A stretch of 64,000 bases of DNA from Desulfocorpusculum sp964414345 (GTDB taxonomy: Bacteria; Desulfobacterota; Desulfocorpusculales; Desulfocorpusculum): positions 1 to 64,000 of the forward strand of contig CAYPWF010000008.1 in the NCBI GenBank assembly GCA_964414345.1, read 5' to 3'. This document shows positions 9,073 through 18,455 of this stretch, in pieces. Below the pieces are notes generated by a model that saw only the letters and a program-made list of their open reading frames with translations, did not search any database and was not told where the DNA came from. Within the stretch, counting starts at the first letter, position 1, and each line of letters opens with the position of its first letter. A program made the translations under genes and the position numbers.

Positions 9073-9525
9073 CTCCGCCCCTCTGTTTATCCCCGTGAGA
9101 GTAATGAATCCCAACGCTTTCGGGCTTCCAGATTTGGCCACACGGTCTAACACCTATAGAATATCTTGTCCGAGGCCGTTACGTGCGTCAACAAACCAGG
9201 GACAAGGCGGACCTTGCCTATAGCCGCAGCAGACGGGAATCAAATTCCACCCGGGCAGAAGGCCATAACGAAAGAGTCAGGAGCTAGGGGCGACAGGATC
9301 TACCATTTGTACGGGTGTACGGGCCGGCCTTCATAGAGCGGCTGGCAGCGAACCTCCATCCATCACGGCAGTGGAAGTTTAGCTCCCCAAAAACGCCCCC
9401 CATTGCCCCATGGAGTAGTTAGGGCTTCTATGACATACTGGAATAAGAGTGGCGTTGAGGAATTCTGTTCCCAAAGGGGGCTTTGCAAGTCAAATCCCCC
9501 CTTTGTGAGGGCTGGAGGCCAGGAT
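9073..9525. other. Intergenic region between divergent operons
   Basis: About 450 bases without a supported gene, holding the 5' regions of the ABC operon (minus) and the rhodanese gene (plus). A tandem 8-bp duplication TGTACGGG occurs at 9308-9323. I see no clear promoter hexamer pair. Confidence 0.5.
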
Positions 9526-9939
9526 ATGAGAGCAACGGGACCGGATGCAGTGCGTTTGGCGGTTGTTGCTTGGGTACTTTGGGTGCTTCTTGCAGCTTCG
9601 GCCCAGGCCCAGGAAGTACCCCGCATTAGCCCTGCTGAGCTGGCTGCCAAACTGGGTGGGACAGATCTCCTTGTGCTGGATGTTCGGGCCGAGGCCGACT
9701 GGAAAGCGAGCGACAAGAGGATCCAGGGGGCTTTGCGCGAGGACCCAAGAGGCGTGGGCAATTGGGCATCCAAATACCCAAAGGACAAGACCGTAGTGCT
9801 TTACTGCGCCTGACCCAGCGAGGGAACCAGTGCCAGTGTGGCACGGCAGATGACTCAAATGGGCTTCACAAGGGTCTATGCCCTAAAAGGGGGATGGCGC
9901 GCCTGGCTGGAAGCCGGCCATCCAGTGGAACCCAAATGA
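9526..9939 (+). CDS. Exported rhodanese-like protein with in-frame TGA: probable selenoprotein
   Basis: Read through the TGA at 9811-9813, the frame is continuous from ATG 9526 (GGAGG eight bases upstream) to TGA 9937, 137 residues. Residues 1-29 form a signal peptide ending A-Q-A. The rhodanese fold follows: LLVLDVRAEADW, then VVLYCA-[TGA96]-PSEGTSA, then GFTRVYALKGGWRAWLEAGHPVE. The TGA falls exactly where relatives carry the second Cys of a C-x-C-P-x-E-x-T-S-A loop, and everything after it is normal rhodanese C-terminus. A hairpin of the bacterial SECIS type lies 3' of it. Likely a periplasmic sulfur- or redox-handling protein with selenocysteine 96. The alternative is a Cys-to-stop mutation. 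Confidence 0.82.
9827..9846 (+). promoter_or_regulatory. Candidate bacterial SECIS hairpin
   Basis: GTGCC (9830-9834) pairs with GGCAC (9840-9844) around the 5-base loop AGTGT; a bulged A at 9829 allows CC (9827-9828) to pair with GG (9845-9846). The loop begins 21 bases after the TGA, inside the usual distance for bacterial SECIS elements, and has a G in its first two positions. It lies within the coding sequence, as expected for SelB-dependent recoding. Confidence 0.65.
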
Positions 9940-9952
9940 ACCCTGAAAGGGC

Positions 9953-10582
9953 TCAGAAGTCGGCCGCCATCTTCCTGGCTAGGCCAATGGCCTCCTGCCT
10001 GGCCTTATCAGCCGTTTGGGGGCCCCCCTGCAGGGTGGGCTCCACCAGTATTGCCCTTATCTCCTTAAAACCTATGAAGCCCAGTATCAGCTCCATGTAG
10101 GGGCGCTGGAAATCCATGGCACCGGCCTGTGTCTCTGTGCCATAAGCGCCTCCCCTTGCACAGATAAGGAGTGCAGGCTTGCCTGACACCAGCCCTTGGT
10201 AACCCTTCTGCGGGGAATAGGAAAACGTGTATCCCGGTTGCACCAGGATATCCAGATAGTGCTTGAGCCGGTAGGGAATCCCGAAGTTCCACATGGGAAG
10301 GGACCAGAGGTACTTGTCCGCGGACTTGAAATCCTCTATGAGCTCCTCCACCCTTCTCCAGGCTTGCAGCTCCTCGGGGCTGTGGCCTTGGCCGTGGAGA
10401 ATGTTGTACTTGGCCTGGAGAATAAGACCATCAAAGGCAGGCAGCTGTGCAGTAAAAAGATCCAGGGTCCTGACCGAATCTTGTGGGTTCTTTGCTTGGT
10501 AGGCTTCCAGGAAAGCTCTTGCCACGGCCCTAGAGTGGGACCTCTCTCTGGGAGAGGCCTGGATGTGAAGCAATAAAGCCAT
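9953..10582 (-). CDS. azoR: FMN-dependent NADH-azoreductase / flavodoxin-like NAD(P)H oxidoreductase
   Basis: 209 residues, normal for AzoR. The N-terminal flavin-binding loop LLHIQASPRERSHSRAV is the family's phosphate-binding motif; SLPMWNFGIPYRLKHYLD and ICARGGAYG follow at the usual places (FMN ring contact and the second loop). The ATG at 10582 has AAAGGAGGT just upstream; the frame stays open to 10627 but without a site. It reduces quinones or azo dyes with NAD(P)H as a homodimer. It faces the rhodanese gene tail to tail with a 13-base gap. Confidence 0.9.
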   Translation of the reverse strand: MALLLHIQASPRERSHSRAVARAFLEAYQAKNPQDSVRTLDLFTAQLPAFDGLILQAKYNILHGQGHSPEELQAWRRVEELIEDFKSADKYLWSLPMWNFGIPYRLKHYLDILVQPGYTFSYSPQKGYQGLVSGKPALLICARGGAYGTETQAGAMDFQRPYMELILGFIGFKEIRAILVEPTLQGGPQTADKARQEAIGLARKMAADF

Positions 10583-10772
10583 TTCAAGCACCTCCTTTTG
10601 GTCTGTGTTCCACAAAAGCCTTTTCAACAGTATACAGGAACCAAATGCCGCCGTTCAGTGGTGGTCCCGATGCCCGCCGTGGTATTATGTAGCGGTTTTT
10701 TAGGCCCGATCCCTTACTGATAGAAGCTTCCGGGGAAACGGGAAAAGCGCACCCCTAGCACGAGGTGGGCCA

Positions 10773-11228
10773 ATGGAGCTTAGAAGCAAGGCGTTCCAGG
10801 ACGGCAGGGACATCCCCAAGAAATATACCTGCGACGGCCCTGATCTCTCCCCGCCTCTGGAGTGGTCGGAGGTGCCTCCAGGCACCCACTCCTTTGCTCT
10901 GGTGGTGGAGGATCCGGATGCCCCATCGGGCACTTGGATCCACTGGGTGGTCTACGATCTGCCCGGAGAGGCCAGGTCTTTACCTGAAGGGGTCACCTCC
11001 ACAGAGACCCTTCCCAGGGGTGGAGCCCAGGGTAGAAATGATTTCGGCAGGATAGGTTACGGGGGCCCTTGTCCGCCCCCAGGGAGACCTCACCGCTATT
11101 TCTTCCGTCTCTACGCCCTGGACTCCAAGGTCAACCTTTCCCCAGGGGCATCCAAAGAACAGCTTCTCAGGGCAATGGCAGGCCACGTGAAGTCAGAAGC
11201 CCAGCTCATGGGCCTTTACGGCCGTTAA
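10773..11228 (+). CDS. YbhB/YbcL-family PEBP-like protein
   Basis: 151 residues with the phosphatidylethanolamine-binding-protein signature: FQDGRDIPKKYTCDGPDLSP, VEDPDAPSGTWIHWVVYDLP, then YGGPCPPPGRPHRYFF. These match the bacterial YbhB/YbcL branch, cytosolic ligand-binding proteins without a settled biochemical role. It starts 12 bases ahead of a metallo-hydrolase gene and probably heads that operon. Confidence 0.92.
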   Translation: MELRSKAFQDGRDIPKKYTCDGPDLSPPLEWSEVPPGTHSFALVVEDPDAPSGTWIHWVVYDLPGEARSLPEGVTSTETLPRGGAQGRNDFGRIGYGGPCPPPGRPHRYFFRLYALDSKVNLSPGASKEQLLRAMAGHVKSEAQLMGLYGR

Positions 11229-11240
11229 GAAGAGGAGCCG

Positions 11241-12182
11241 ATGGAAATCACCTTTCTTGGCACCGGGGCCGCGTGGGGCCTTCCGGAGATAGCCTGCAGG
11301 TGTATGGTGTGTGAGACCATGAGAAGGCTCGGGGAGCAAAGAAACCGAACCTGCCTCCTGGTCAGGACCAAGGAGACACTCCTTGTGGACTGTGGGCCCG
11401 ACATACGCCTCCAGCTGGCCGGCCGGCTGGATCAACCGCCCCATGCAGTTCTGCTTACCCATTCCCACGGGGACCACTGTCTGGGTCTGGACGAACTGGT
11501 GGCCTTCCGCAGGGTGGCGGAGCGGGGAGCCTGGAGACCCATCCCGGTTTATGCCACGGACCAGACATGGGAAAGGGTAGAAACACTATTCGGTTATCTG
11601 CTGAAGGATCTTCTGGAGAAAAGACTGGCCCACCCAGGAGAGCCCCTTGAGGGGCTCGAGACAAGGGTAGTGCCTTTTGCCACAGAACACGGCCCTGTGG
11701 CCAGGGGTTCGGTAGGGTATCTCCTGGAAGGGGGAGAAGAGCCGGGAGAGCTCACCCGCATTCTTTACACAAGCGATTTCATGGCCCTCAAGACCAAGCC
11801 TCTATGGGAAGGACCGTTGCACGCAGCAGTGATCCAGTCACACTGGCTCCACGAGCCTGAGGTGAACCGCCCCCACCACATGAGCTTCCAGAGGGCCCTG
11901 AATTTCATCCTGGAGTGGAATCCAGTTGCAGTCTATCTGGTTCATTTCTCTGACGAGTATCAGGTGGAGGGTGACCCCTTCCCCAAGGGGCTCAAGGCGG
12001 TAAAGTCTTTGGAACCCATGCTTGACCCTTCCACGGGCCTGCCCTATCCCCAACCCCTCTGCCATTCTGATTGGCAGAATTTGGTGGAGCGCATATGCAG
12101 TGACAGGGGGATGCCCCAAAGGCCGGTTGTAACAAGAGACGGGCTCACGGTAAGACTCAAGGGAGACGGTGGGGATGCCTGA
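11241..12182 (+). CDS. Metallo-beta-lactamase-fold hydrolase (PhnP-like)
   Basis: 313 residues. The H-S-H-G-D-H zinc motif is at residues 74-79 (LLTHSHGDHCLGLDEL), preceded by FLGTGAAWGLPEIACRC and by LLVDCGPDIRLQL, both typical of the PhnP / cyclic-phosphodiesterase branch. Two Cys near residues 19-23 (C-R-C-x-x-C) may bind an extra metal as in PhnP. No phosphonate genes are nearby, so the substrate is open (cyclic phosphate ester is the family guess). It overlaps the next gene by 14 bases. Confidence 0.88.
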   Translation: MEITFLGTGAAWGLPEIACRCMVCETMRRLGEQRNRTCLLVRTKETLLVDCGPDIRLQLAGRLDQPPHAVLLTHSHGDHCLGLDELVAFRRVAERGAWRPIPVYATDQTWERVETLFGYLLKDLLEKRLAHPGEPLEGLETRVVPFATEHGPVARGSVGYLLEGGEEPGELTRILYTSDFMALKTKPLWEGPLHAAVIQSHWLHEPEVNRPHHMSFQRALNFILEWNPVAVYLVHFSDEYQVEGDPFPKGLKAVKSLEPMLDPSTGLPYPQPLCHSDWQNLVERICSDRGMPQRPVVTRDGLTVRLKGDGGDA

Positions 12183-13134
12183 CCTGCAAGAGCCTCCCAC
12201 ACCAAGAGCAACCTGCTCCGCAACGATTCAGGAGGAAGCTGGGAAGGCCCAAAAAGAGGGTCTTCTATACGCCATGGCCGCCTTCGGATTCTGGGGCCTG
12301 GTGGCCGTCTATTTCAAAGCTCTCCAACACGTGCCTGCCATGGAGGTCTTGGCCCACAGGGTGTTCTGGTCTGTGCCTGTTACGGGAATTCTCCTGTGGG
12401 CAGGCCACGGCTGGGCAAGGCTTAGGGCCTCTTTAAGATCCGGCAAGGTACTCTTGACTTTGCTGCTTAGCGCCTCACTGGTGCTGGTCAACTGGTTCGT
12501 ATTCATCTACGCCATCCAGACAGGCAGGGTGGTGGAGGCAAGTCTAGGCTACTATATAAATCCTCTTGTGAACGTGCTCTTGGGCACTCTCTTCCTAAGG
12601 GAAAGGCTTAGACGTACCCAGGCTGCGGCTGTAGCCCTGGCGGCTTTAGGAACCCTCAATTTGCTCATCTTCCAAGGCACGCTTCCATGGATAGCGCTTG
12701 TCTTGGCCTTCAGCTTTGGCTTCTATGGGCTTCTTAGAAAGACCGTGGCCATAGAGCCCGTAGACGGGCTTTTTGTGGAAACGGTGCTAATGGCGCCCTT
12801 GGCCCTGGGATATCTGGTTTTTCTCGGGATTCGCACAGAGATCTGCTTCGGGCTTGTGGACGGGGCTACCACGGCTCTCCTGGGGGCAGCCGGAGCAGTG
12901 ACCGCCTTTCCCCTGGTATGGTTCACCCATGCTGCCAGGAGACTCGAGCTTAGCACCCTGGGCCTGATCCAATACCTGGCCCCGACTCTTCAGTTTTTCC
13001 TAGGGGTATTCGCATATGGGGAACCCTTCGGCTGGGCCCATCTGGTAACCTTTTCATGCATATGGGGAGGGGTGGGTATCTTTGCTGCCGAGACCTGGGT
13101 TTCCAGCCGTTCCAAGAAAGGTAAGACATCTTGA
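12169..13134 (+). CDS. rarD: EamA-superfamily transporter, RarD-like
   Basis: 321 residues with ten hydrophobic segments in two EamA repeats. Family landmarks: FGFWGLVAVYFKALQHVPAMEVLAHR, then LVNWFVFIYAIQTGRVVEASLGYYINPL and LGLIQYLAPTLQFFLGVF. RarD proteins are named for chloramphenicol sensitivity; the transported metabolite is generally unknown. The start is GTG 12169 (or ATG 12175), overlapping the previous gene, and the stop overlaps the next start, so these are translationally linked. Confidence 0.9.
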   Translation: MGMPDLQEPPTPRATCSATIQEEAGKAQKEGLLYAMAAFGFWGLVAVYFKALQHVPAMEVLAHRVFWSVPVTGILLWAGHGWARLRASLRSGKVLLTLLLSASLVLVNWFVFIYAIQTGRVVEASLGYYINPLVNVLLGTLFLRERLRRTQAAAVALAALGTLNLLIFQGTLPWIALVLAFSFGFYGLLRKTVAIEPVDGLFVETVLMAPLALGYLVFLGIRTEICFGLVDGATTALLGAAGAVTAFPLVWFTHAARRLELSTLGLIQYLAPTLQFFLGVFAYGEPFGWAHLVTFSCIWGGVGIFAAETWVSSRSKKGKTS

Positions 13135-14357
13135 AGGTGCTCTTCAGGCAAACCAAGGCCAACCGCTATACCCTGCCCTTGCTGCTGAATCTGGTGGAGA
13201 AGTGGGATCAAAAAGGAGTCTTGGAGCTGGATGTGGCCCGTTCCCCCCAAGAACTGGCTCACAAGATGGCCTGTGCCGACGGCTCCCTGGTGGGCTACTC
13301 CTTTATGACCCCGCACCTGGGGGAGGTCATGGAGGAGTTGAAGATGCTCCGTCCCCTCCTTGGGCAGAGGGACCTTCTGGTGGCAGGAGGGCCTCACGCC
13401 TCGGCGGATCCAGAGGGAACCCTGGGTTTGGGCTTCCAGGTGGTCGTGGCAGGGGAGGCAGAGGAGCTAGTCCCTAGGTTGTTGCAAGCCTGGATAGAGG
13501 CCAAAGGCTCCAGGGATCTTCATGGGATCTGGAGAGCGGCTCACCCCTGTAGCTTGGAAGAGGCCCTGCCCGTGTCCCGCAGGGCCAATTTCATGGCACC
13601 CCTCGAGATCACCAGGGGATGCCCGCATGGATGCACGTACTGTTTCACACCCAGGTTGCACCCCAGGCCCGTCAGGCACAGATCCTTGAGCTCTGTGAGG
13701 GAATACCTCGCTGCCTCGTTGGAAATGGGCAGGCGCACGGCCCGCTTCATAGCCCCGGATGCTTTCTCTTACAGAGCGCCCGGGCTGGAGGATGAAATAG
13801 AATCCCTGGAGAGCCTTCTCAGGTTGTGCCGTGATATGGGCTTAAAGCAAACACATCTCGGGGACTTCCCCTCTGAGGTGAGGCCTGATCGGGTGCGACC
13901 CCAACTGCTGGAACTCTTACTCCGTTATTGCAAGAACCGTAAACTGGTCATAGGGGCCCAGTCAGGAAGCAACCGGGTCCTGAGCCTCATAAGAAGAGGA
14001 CACACGGTTGAGCAGGTGTTTGAAGCCGTAAAACAGGTTGTGGCCTCAGGGCTCATGGCCCATGTGGATGTGCTGTTCGGGCTTCCGGGAGAGACGACCC
14101 AGGATAGGATCGCAACACTGAAGTTCATGGAAAAGCTTATACGTGTGGGTCGGGTTCGCATCCATGCCCACATGTATCTGCCCCTGCCCCGAACCCCCCT
14201 GTTTGGACTGGAACCGGCCAAGGTGGAGACCTGGTTCATGGACAAGATAGCGGCCCTGCAGAACCATGGGGTTCTGGATGGAGATTGGGAGGCACAGTTG
14301 ATTTTGCAGAAAAAGATCCTCAGCTGGCGCCAAAAAGGCCTCATCCGGGCAACATGA
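13131..14357 (+). CDS. B12-binding domain / radical SAM protein (TIGR04013-like)
   Basis: 408 residues. Residues 1-120 look like a cobalamin-binding Rossmann domain (GYSFMTPHLGEVMEEL, VAGGPHASADPEG, VVAGEAEE). The radical SAM cluster motif is C164-x3-C168-x2-C171 (RGCPHGCTYCF). The later IGAQSGSNRVLSLIRRGHTVE and HVDVLFGLPGET are normal for the SAM-binding barrel. Start is TTG 13131, overlapping the rarD stop. The family is common in archaea and anaerobes; no reaction is assigned. Confidence 0.85.
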   Translation: MKVLFRQTKANRYTLPLLLNLVEKWDQKGVLELDVARSPQELAHKMACADGSLVGYSFMTPHLGEVMEELKMLRPLLGQRDLLVAGGPHASADPEGTLGLGFQVVVAGEAEELVPRLLQAWIEAKGSRDLHGIWRAAHPCSLEEALPVSRRANFMAPLEITRGCPHGCTYCFTPRLHPRPVRHRSLSSVREYLAASLEMGRRTARFIAPDAFSYRAPGLEDEIESLESLLRLCRDMGLKQTHLGDFPSEVRPDRVRPQLLELLLRYCKNRKLVIGAQSGSNRVLSLIRRGHTVEQVFEAVKQVVASGLMAHVDVLFGLPGETTQDRIATLKFMEKLIRVGRVRIHAHMYLPLPRTPLFGLEPAKVETWFMDKIAALQNHGVLDGDWEAQLILQKKILSWRQKGLIRAT

Positions 14358-14472
14358 GAAGCTGGGCGGCTGCCTGTGCTTTGCACCCAGACAGGCGACA
14401 GCCAGGCAAGCTGCTCCCAGAAATGGGATCACCCTGTGATAGATTACTCTTTAACAATGCGGGTTGGCCGGA

Positions 14473-16623
14473 TCAGGCTCTCACCCTGTCCGCCTCTATG
14501 ACCTCTTCTATGCGACGAATGGCCCTCAAGGCCCCCTCCAGGTGCTTCAGATCAGTCACCTCCACGTCGAAGAGGCCCACGGCTTTTTTGTCAGGAGAGG
14601 TTTGCACCCGGGCGTGGGTTATGTTGATGTCCGCCTGGCTCAAGGTCTGGGCTATTGCTGCCAGTATCCCTTTGCGGTCTGTGCAGACCACTCTAACCCT
14701 CACGGGATGGCTTCCTTGATGCTCCTTGTTCCACTCCACAGGGATCAAACGGTCGGCCTCCGCTGCCTGGATATTTGAGCAGTCTGCCGCATGAACCGTA
14801 ACACCCCTGCCCCTGGTGATGAAACCCATGACCCTGTCCCCGGGAAGCGGCTGGCAGCACCTGGCAAAATGAACCATCACATCCTCCACTCCACGGACCC
14901 GCACACCTCCCCTGACGGAGCGCGTCTTGCCGCGGCGCGTTTTGAGAGGCGGCAGTTGCTCAGGCTCTTCCTCAGGCTCCTGGGGTTCCTCTGGTAGGAA
15001 ATGAGTGGCCAAAGACTTGGGAGAGACCTTCCCGTACCCTACCGCTGCCATCAAATCATCCACATCCAGGAAACTCAGCCTGCTCAAAAGATCCTGCATC
15101 TCCTGTGACTTAACCAGCCTGGAGAAGTTCAGGCCGTGGCGGCGGAATTCTTTTTCGCAAAGATCCCTCCCCAGGGCCAGGGATCTGTTGCGTTCCTCTG
15201 TCTTGAACCATTGCCGGATCTTGGCTCGAGCCCTGGAGGTCTTCACGAACTTGAGCCAGTCCCTGGAGGGTCTGTGGTCAGGATGGGTCACGATCTCCAC
15301 CACATCCCCACTTTGGAGCTCATAGCGCAGGGGCACGATCTTGTCGTTTACCCTGGCCCCCACGCACTGGTGTCCCACTTCGGTGTGGATGGAGTACGCG
15401 AAATCTACGGGTGTGGAACCCTTGGGAAGCTGCTTCACAGCCCCCTTGGGGGTCAGCACATAGACCTCGTCCGGGAAGAGTTCCACCTTCACCATGTCCA
15501 GGAACTCCCTGGGATCCTCCAGCTCCTGCTGCCAGTCCAGGATCTGGCGGACCCAGGCCAGACGCTCGTCCTCCTTGTCCTGAACTATTCGGCCTTCCTT
15601 GTAACGCCAATGAGCGGCTATGCCTTCTTCGGCTATGCGGTGCATGAGCTCCGTGCGGATCTGGACCTCCATGCGTTTCTTGTGGGGCCCGAAAACCGTT
15701 GTATGCAAGGACTGATAGCCATTGGGCTTAGGTCTTCCGATATAGTCGTTGAACTTCCCCGGGATGGGAGGCCACATGGCGTGGACGTAACCTAGGGCTT
15801 CATAGCACTCTGCTTTGTTGCGAAGGATCACCCGAAAAGCCAGCAAATCGTAAAGTTCCTCAAATGGCAACTGCTGGCTCTGCATCTTCTTGTAAATGCT
15901 GTAGTAGTGCTTGAAACGCCCTTGAACCGATGGTTTCAGACCGTGGGATTCCAGCTCGGATTTCAAGAGTCCTTCCACTTCCCTGATATAGTCTTCCCTC
16001 TCCACCCTGGCCTGTGCCACCTTCTCAACGATATCCTGGTAAGCTTCGGGCTCCAGGAAACGGAAAGCCTGATCCTCCAGCTCCCTTCTCATCCAGGTTA
16101 TCCCAAGCCTGTGGGCAATGGGCGCGTAGATCTCCAGAGTCTCCCTGGCTATCCGGATCCTGTTTTCACGGTTGTGGAACTGAAGAGTCCTGATGTTGTG
16201 GAGCCTGTCGGCCAGCTTTATCAAGATCACCCTTATATCCCTGGACATGGCCAAGATCATCTTTCGGAAGTTCTCCGCTTGCTGCTCTTCCCTGGAACTG
16301 AAGCTCATTCTGGAGAGTTTGGTCACTGCATCCACCAGCTCAGCTATCTCCCCACCGAAAAGATCCCTGATCTCTTCCAAGGTGGTGCGGGTGTCTTCCA
16401 CCACGTCGTGGAGGAGTCCGGTTGCCACCGTGCCAGCATCCAGTCTCAGCTCCGCCAAAAGCCCGGCCACGGCCAAGGGGTGAATCAGATAGGGCTCCCC
16501 CGAAAGGCGCACCTGCCCCTGGTGCACCTTGGCAGAGAATACGTAGGCCTTTTCTATGAGATCCAGGTCAGCGTTGGGATCGTATTCAGCCACACGATCC
16601 AGGATCTCGTTCAATCTGATCAC
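14473..16623 (-). CDS. rsh: Bifunctional (p)ppGpp synthetase/hydrolase (RelA/SpoT family)
   Basis: 716 residues in full Rsh order: HD hydrolase (H72-D73 in LLHDVVED), synthetase (DIRVILIKLADRLHN; GRPKPNGYQSLHTTVFGP), TGS (VYVLTPKGAVKQLPKGSTPVDFAY), zinc-finger-like CRC segment (HFARCCQPLPGD) and ACT (VVCTDRKGILAAIAQTL). Both catalytic halves appear intact, so it should make and degrade (p)ppGpp. GTG 16623 starts the family-typical M-I-R-L-N-E-I-L and lies inside the end of proS (38-base overlap). It is the last gene of the ispG-proS-rsh run. Confidence 0.95.
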   Translation of the reverse strand: MIRLNEILDRVAEYDPNADLDLIEKAYVFSAKVHQGQVRLSGEPYLIHPLAVAGLLAELRLDAGTVATGLLHDVVEDTRTTLEEIRDLFGGEIAELVDAVTKLSRMSFSSREEQQAENFRKMILAMSRDIRVILIKLADRLHNIRTLQFHNRENRIRIARETLEIYAPIAHRLGITWMRRELEDQAFRFLEPEAYQDIVEKVAQARVEREDYIREVEGLLKSELESHGLKPSVQGRFKHYYSIYKKMQSQQLPFEELYDLLAFRVILRNKAECYEALGYVHAMWPPIPGKFNDYIGRPKPNGYQSLHTTVFGPHKKRMEVQIRTELMHRIAEEGIAAHWRYKEGRIVQDKEDERLAWVRQILDWQQELEDPREFLDMVKVELFPDEVYVLTPKGAVKQLPKGSTPVDFAYSIHTEVGHQCVGARVNDKIVPLRYELQSGDVVEIVTHPDHRPSRDWLKFVKTSRARAKIRQWFKTEERNRSLALGRDLCEKEFRRHGLNFSRLVKSQEMQDLLSRLSFLDVDDLMAAVGYGKVSPKSLATHFLPEEPQEPEEEPEQLPPLKTRRGKTRSVRGGVRVRGVEDVMVHFARCCQPLPGDRVMGFITRGRGVTVHAADCSNIQAAEADRLIPVEWNKEHQGSHPVRVRVVCTDRKGILAAIAQTLSQADINITHARVQTSPDKKAVGLFDVEVTDLKHLEGALRAIRRIEEVIEADRVRA

Positions 16624-18340
16624 GAACTATCTCCTTCACCCGTTCACAAACAGAGTCCAGTTCTAGTGTCTCCACCCGGCCTGTGGCCCTGTGGCGCAAC
16701 TCTGCCACGCCTTTGGCCAAAGATCTTGCCCCCACGTTTATGCGCAGGGGAATGCCTATGAGGTCTGCATCCTTGAACTTGCTCCCGGGCCGATCCTCCC
16801 TGTCATCCAGGAGCACCTCGAGGCCCTCCTCCTGGAGCCTCAAGTAAAGCTTTTCAGCAGCCTCACGCACCTCTTGGATTTCCTGTTGCAGGCAAAGCAC
16901 TATTACCTGGAAAGGGGCTATGGCCATGGGAAAGACTATGCCGTCCTGGTCGTGGTTTTGCTCTATGGCGGCGGCCACAGTGCGCTCTATACCGATTCCG
17001 TAACAACCCATGACCATGGGCCATTCCCGGCCTCGCTCATCTTGGAAGGTGGCCCCCATGGCCTTGCTGTACTTGGTGCCCAACTTAAAGATATGGCCTA
17101 CCTCTATTCCCCTCCAGATCTCCAGTTTCCCCCCAGTGCATCTTGGGCATGCATCCCCGGCGACCGCCATCCTCAAGTCCTCCATACGATCCACCTTAAA
17201 ATCCCTGCCTGGCAGCACATGCACAAAATGGGCGTCGGCTTGGTTGGCTCCCGTGACCCCGTCCACAACCAGCATCACTTCCCGGTCGGCCAAAATCGGG
17301 AAACCCGCCTCCTTGCCTCCAAGCCCCACAGGCCCGGCAAAGCCCACCGGAGCTCCTGTGAATCTAAGTACCGTCTCCTCATCTGCCAGGCTAAGCTCTT
17401 CACATCCAAGGACTCTTTTGAGCTTGGCCTCGTTTACCTCCCGATCCCCCCTCACCAGCACTCCCACCGGCTTCCCATCTGCAAGAAAAAGCAGAGTCTT
17501 TATCAAGCTTGAGGGCTGCCTTCCCAGAAATCCGCAGACCTCCTCCACTGTGCGCATGCCCGGGGTGGCAACCTTCTCTAAGGCAACACATCGCGTGTTT
17601 GTTCCATCATTGAGCACAGGAGGGGCAACTTCGGCTCTTTCCACATTGGCTGCATATTGGCAGGTGTCGCAGCTGACTATGGCGTCCTCTCCCGAGTCCG
17701 CCAGAACCATGAACTCGTGGCTGAAGCTCCCTCCTATGGCTCCTGTTTCCGCCTCAACAGCTCTGAAACGAAGACCGCTTCTTTGAAAAATCCTGCTGTA
17801 AGCTTGATACATCTTACCGTAGCTCACCTCTGCGCCCCGGTCATCGCAGTCAAAGCTGTAGGCATCCTTCATGGTGAACTCCCGCGCCCTCATCACCCCG
17901 AACCTAGGCCTTCTCTCATCCCTGAACTTGGTCTGAATCTGGTAAAGGATCAAGGGAAGCTGCCTGTATGAACGCACCTCCCTGCGAACCAGATCAGTGA
18001 TCACCTCCTCGTGGGTGGGCCCCAGGCAAAACTCCCTTTCGTTGCGGTCCCGAAGTCGGACCAGTTCGGGTCCGAAGTGATCCCATCGACCGCTTTCTTT
18101 CCAAAGGTCGGCTGGTTGAAGGGCCGGCAGCAGTACCTCCTGGGCTCCTGCCCTGTCCATTTCCTCCCGCACGATCTGAGCCATCTTACGCACTGCCCTT
18201 AGGCCCAAAGGAAGGTAAGAGTAAACCCCGGCTGTAAGTTGTCTGATCATCCCGGCCCTGATCATGAGGCGGTGACTGGCCACCACCGCCTCTGAACGAT
18301 CCTCTTTCTCGGTCGGGAGAAAAAACTGGGAAAGCCGCAT
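16586..18340 (-). CDS. proS: Prolyl-tRNA synthetase, bacterial type with editing domain
   Basis: 584 residues. It begins MRLSQFFLPT like other bacterial ProRS; class II motif 2 is FRDERRPRFGVMRAREF(TMKD) and motif 3 GIGIERTVAAAIEQ. An INS editing domain (about residues 230-400) sits between them, as normal for this class. A Cys pair at CPRC precedes the C-terminal anticodon-binding domain. It lies 115 bases after ispG and overlaps the start of rsh. Confidence 0.96.
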   Translation of the reverse strand: MRLSQFFLPTEKEDRSEAVVASHRLMIRAGMIRQLTAGVYSYLPLGLRAVRKMAQIVREEMDRAGAQEVLLPALQPADLWKESGRWDHFGPELVRLRDRNEREFCLGPTHEEVITDLVRREVRSYRQLPLILYQIQTKFRDERRPRFGVMRAREFTMKDAYSFDCDDRGAEVSYGKMYQAYSRIFQRSGLRFRAVEAETGAIGGSFSHEFMVLADSGEDAIVSCDTCQYAANVERAEVAPPVLNDGTNTRCVALEKVATPGMRTVEEVCGFLGRQPSSLIKTLLFLADGKPVGVLVRGDREVNEAKLKRVLGCEELSLADEETVLRFTGAPVGFAGPVGLGGKEAGFPILADREVMLVVDGVTGANQADAHFVHVLPGRDFKVDRMEDLRMAVAGDACPRCTGGKLEIWRGIEVGHIFKLGTKYSKAMGATFQDERGREWPMVMGCYGIGIERTVAAAIEQNHDQDGIVFPMAIAPFQVIVLCLQQEIQEVREAAEKLYLRLQEEGLEVLLDDREDRPGSKFKDADLIGIPLRINVGARSLAKGVAELRHRATGRVETLELDSVCERVKEIVRDQIERDPGSCG

Positions 18341-18455
18341 GGTGCCTCCTGCTCATTCCAAATGGTCTCAATCAACCCAAACCCTACTTTGGGGAAAAAT
18401 CTCTTTGTACGGCTCTGCTCCTGAATCCAACCCAAATCTATACGGGCCTTGCAGC

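Noticed and set aside
9403..9813. Rhodanese as a complete 136-residue protein ending at the TGA
   Set aside because: The frame after the TGA continues the domain to its natural end, and the first 41 codons precede the real ribosome site and signal peptide.
15136..15795. Long plus-strand ORF opposite rsh
   Set aside because: Antisense shadow of the conserved synthetase/TGS region.
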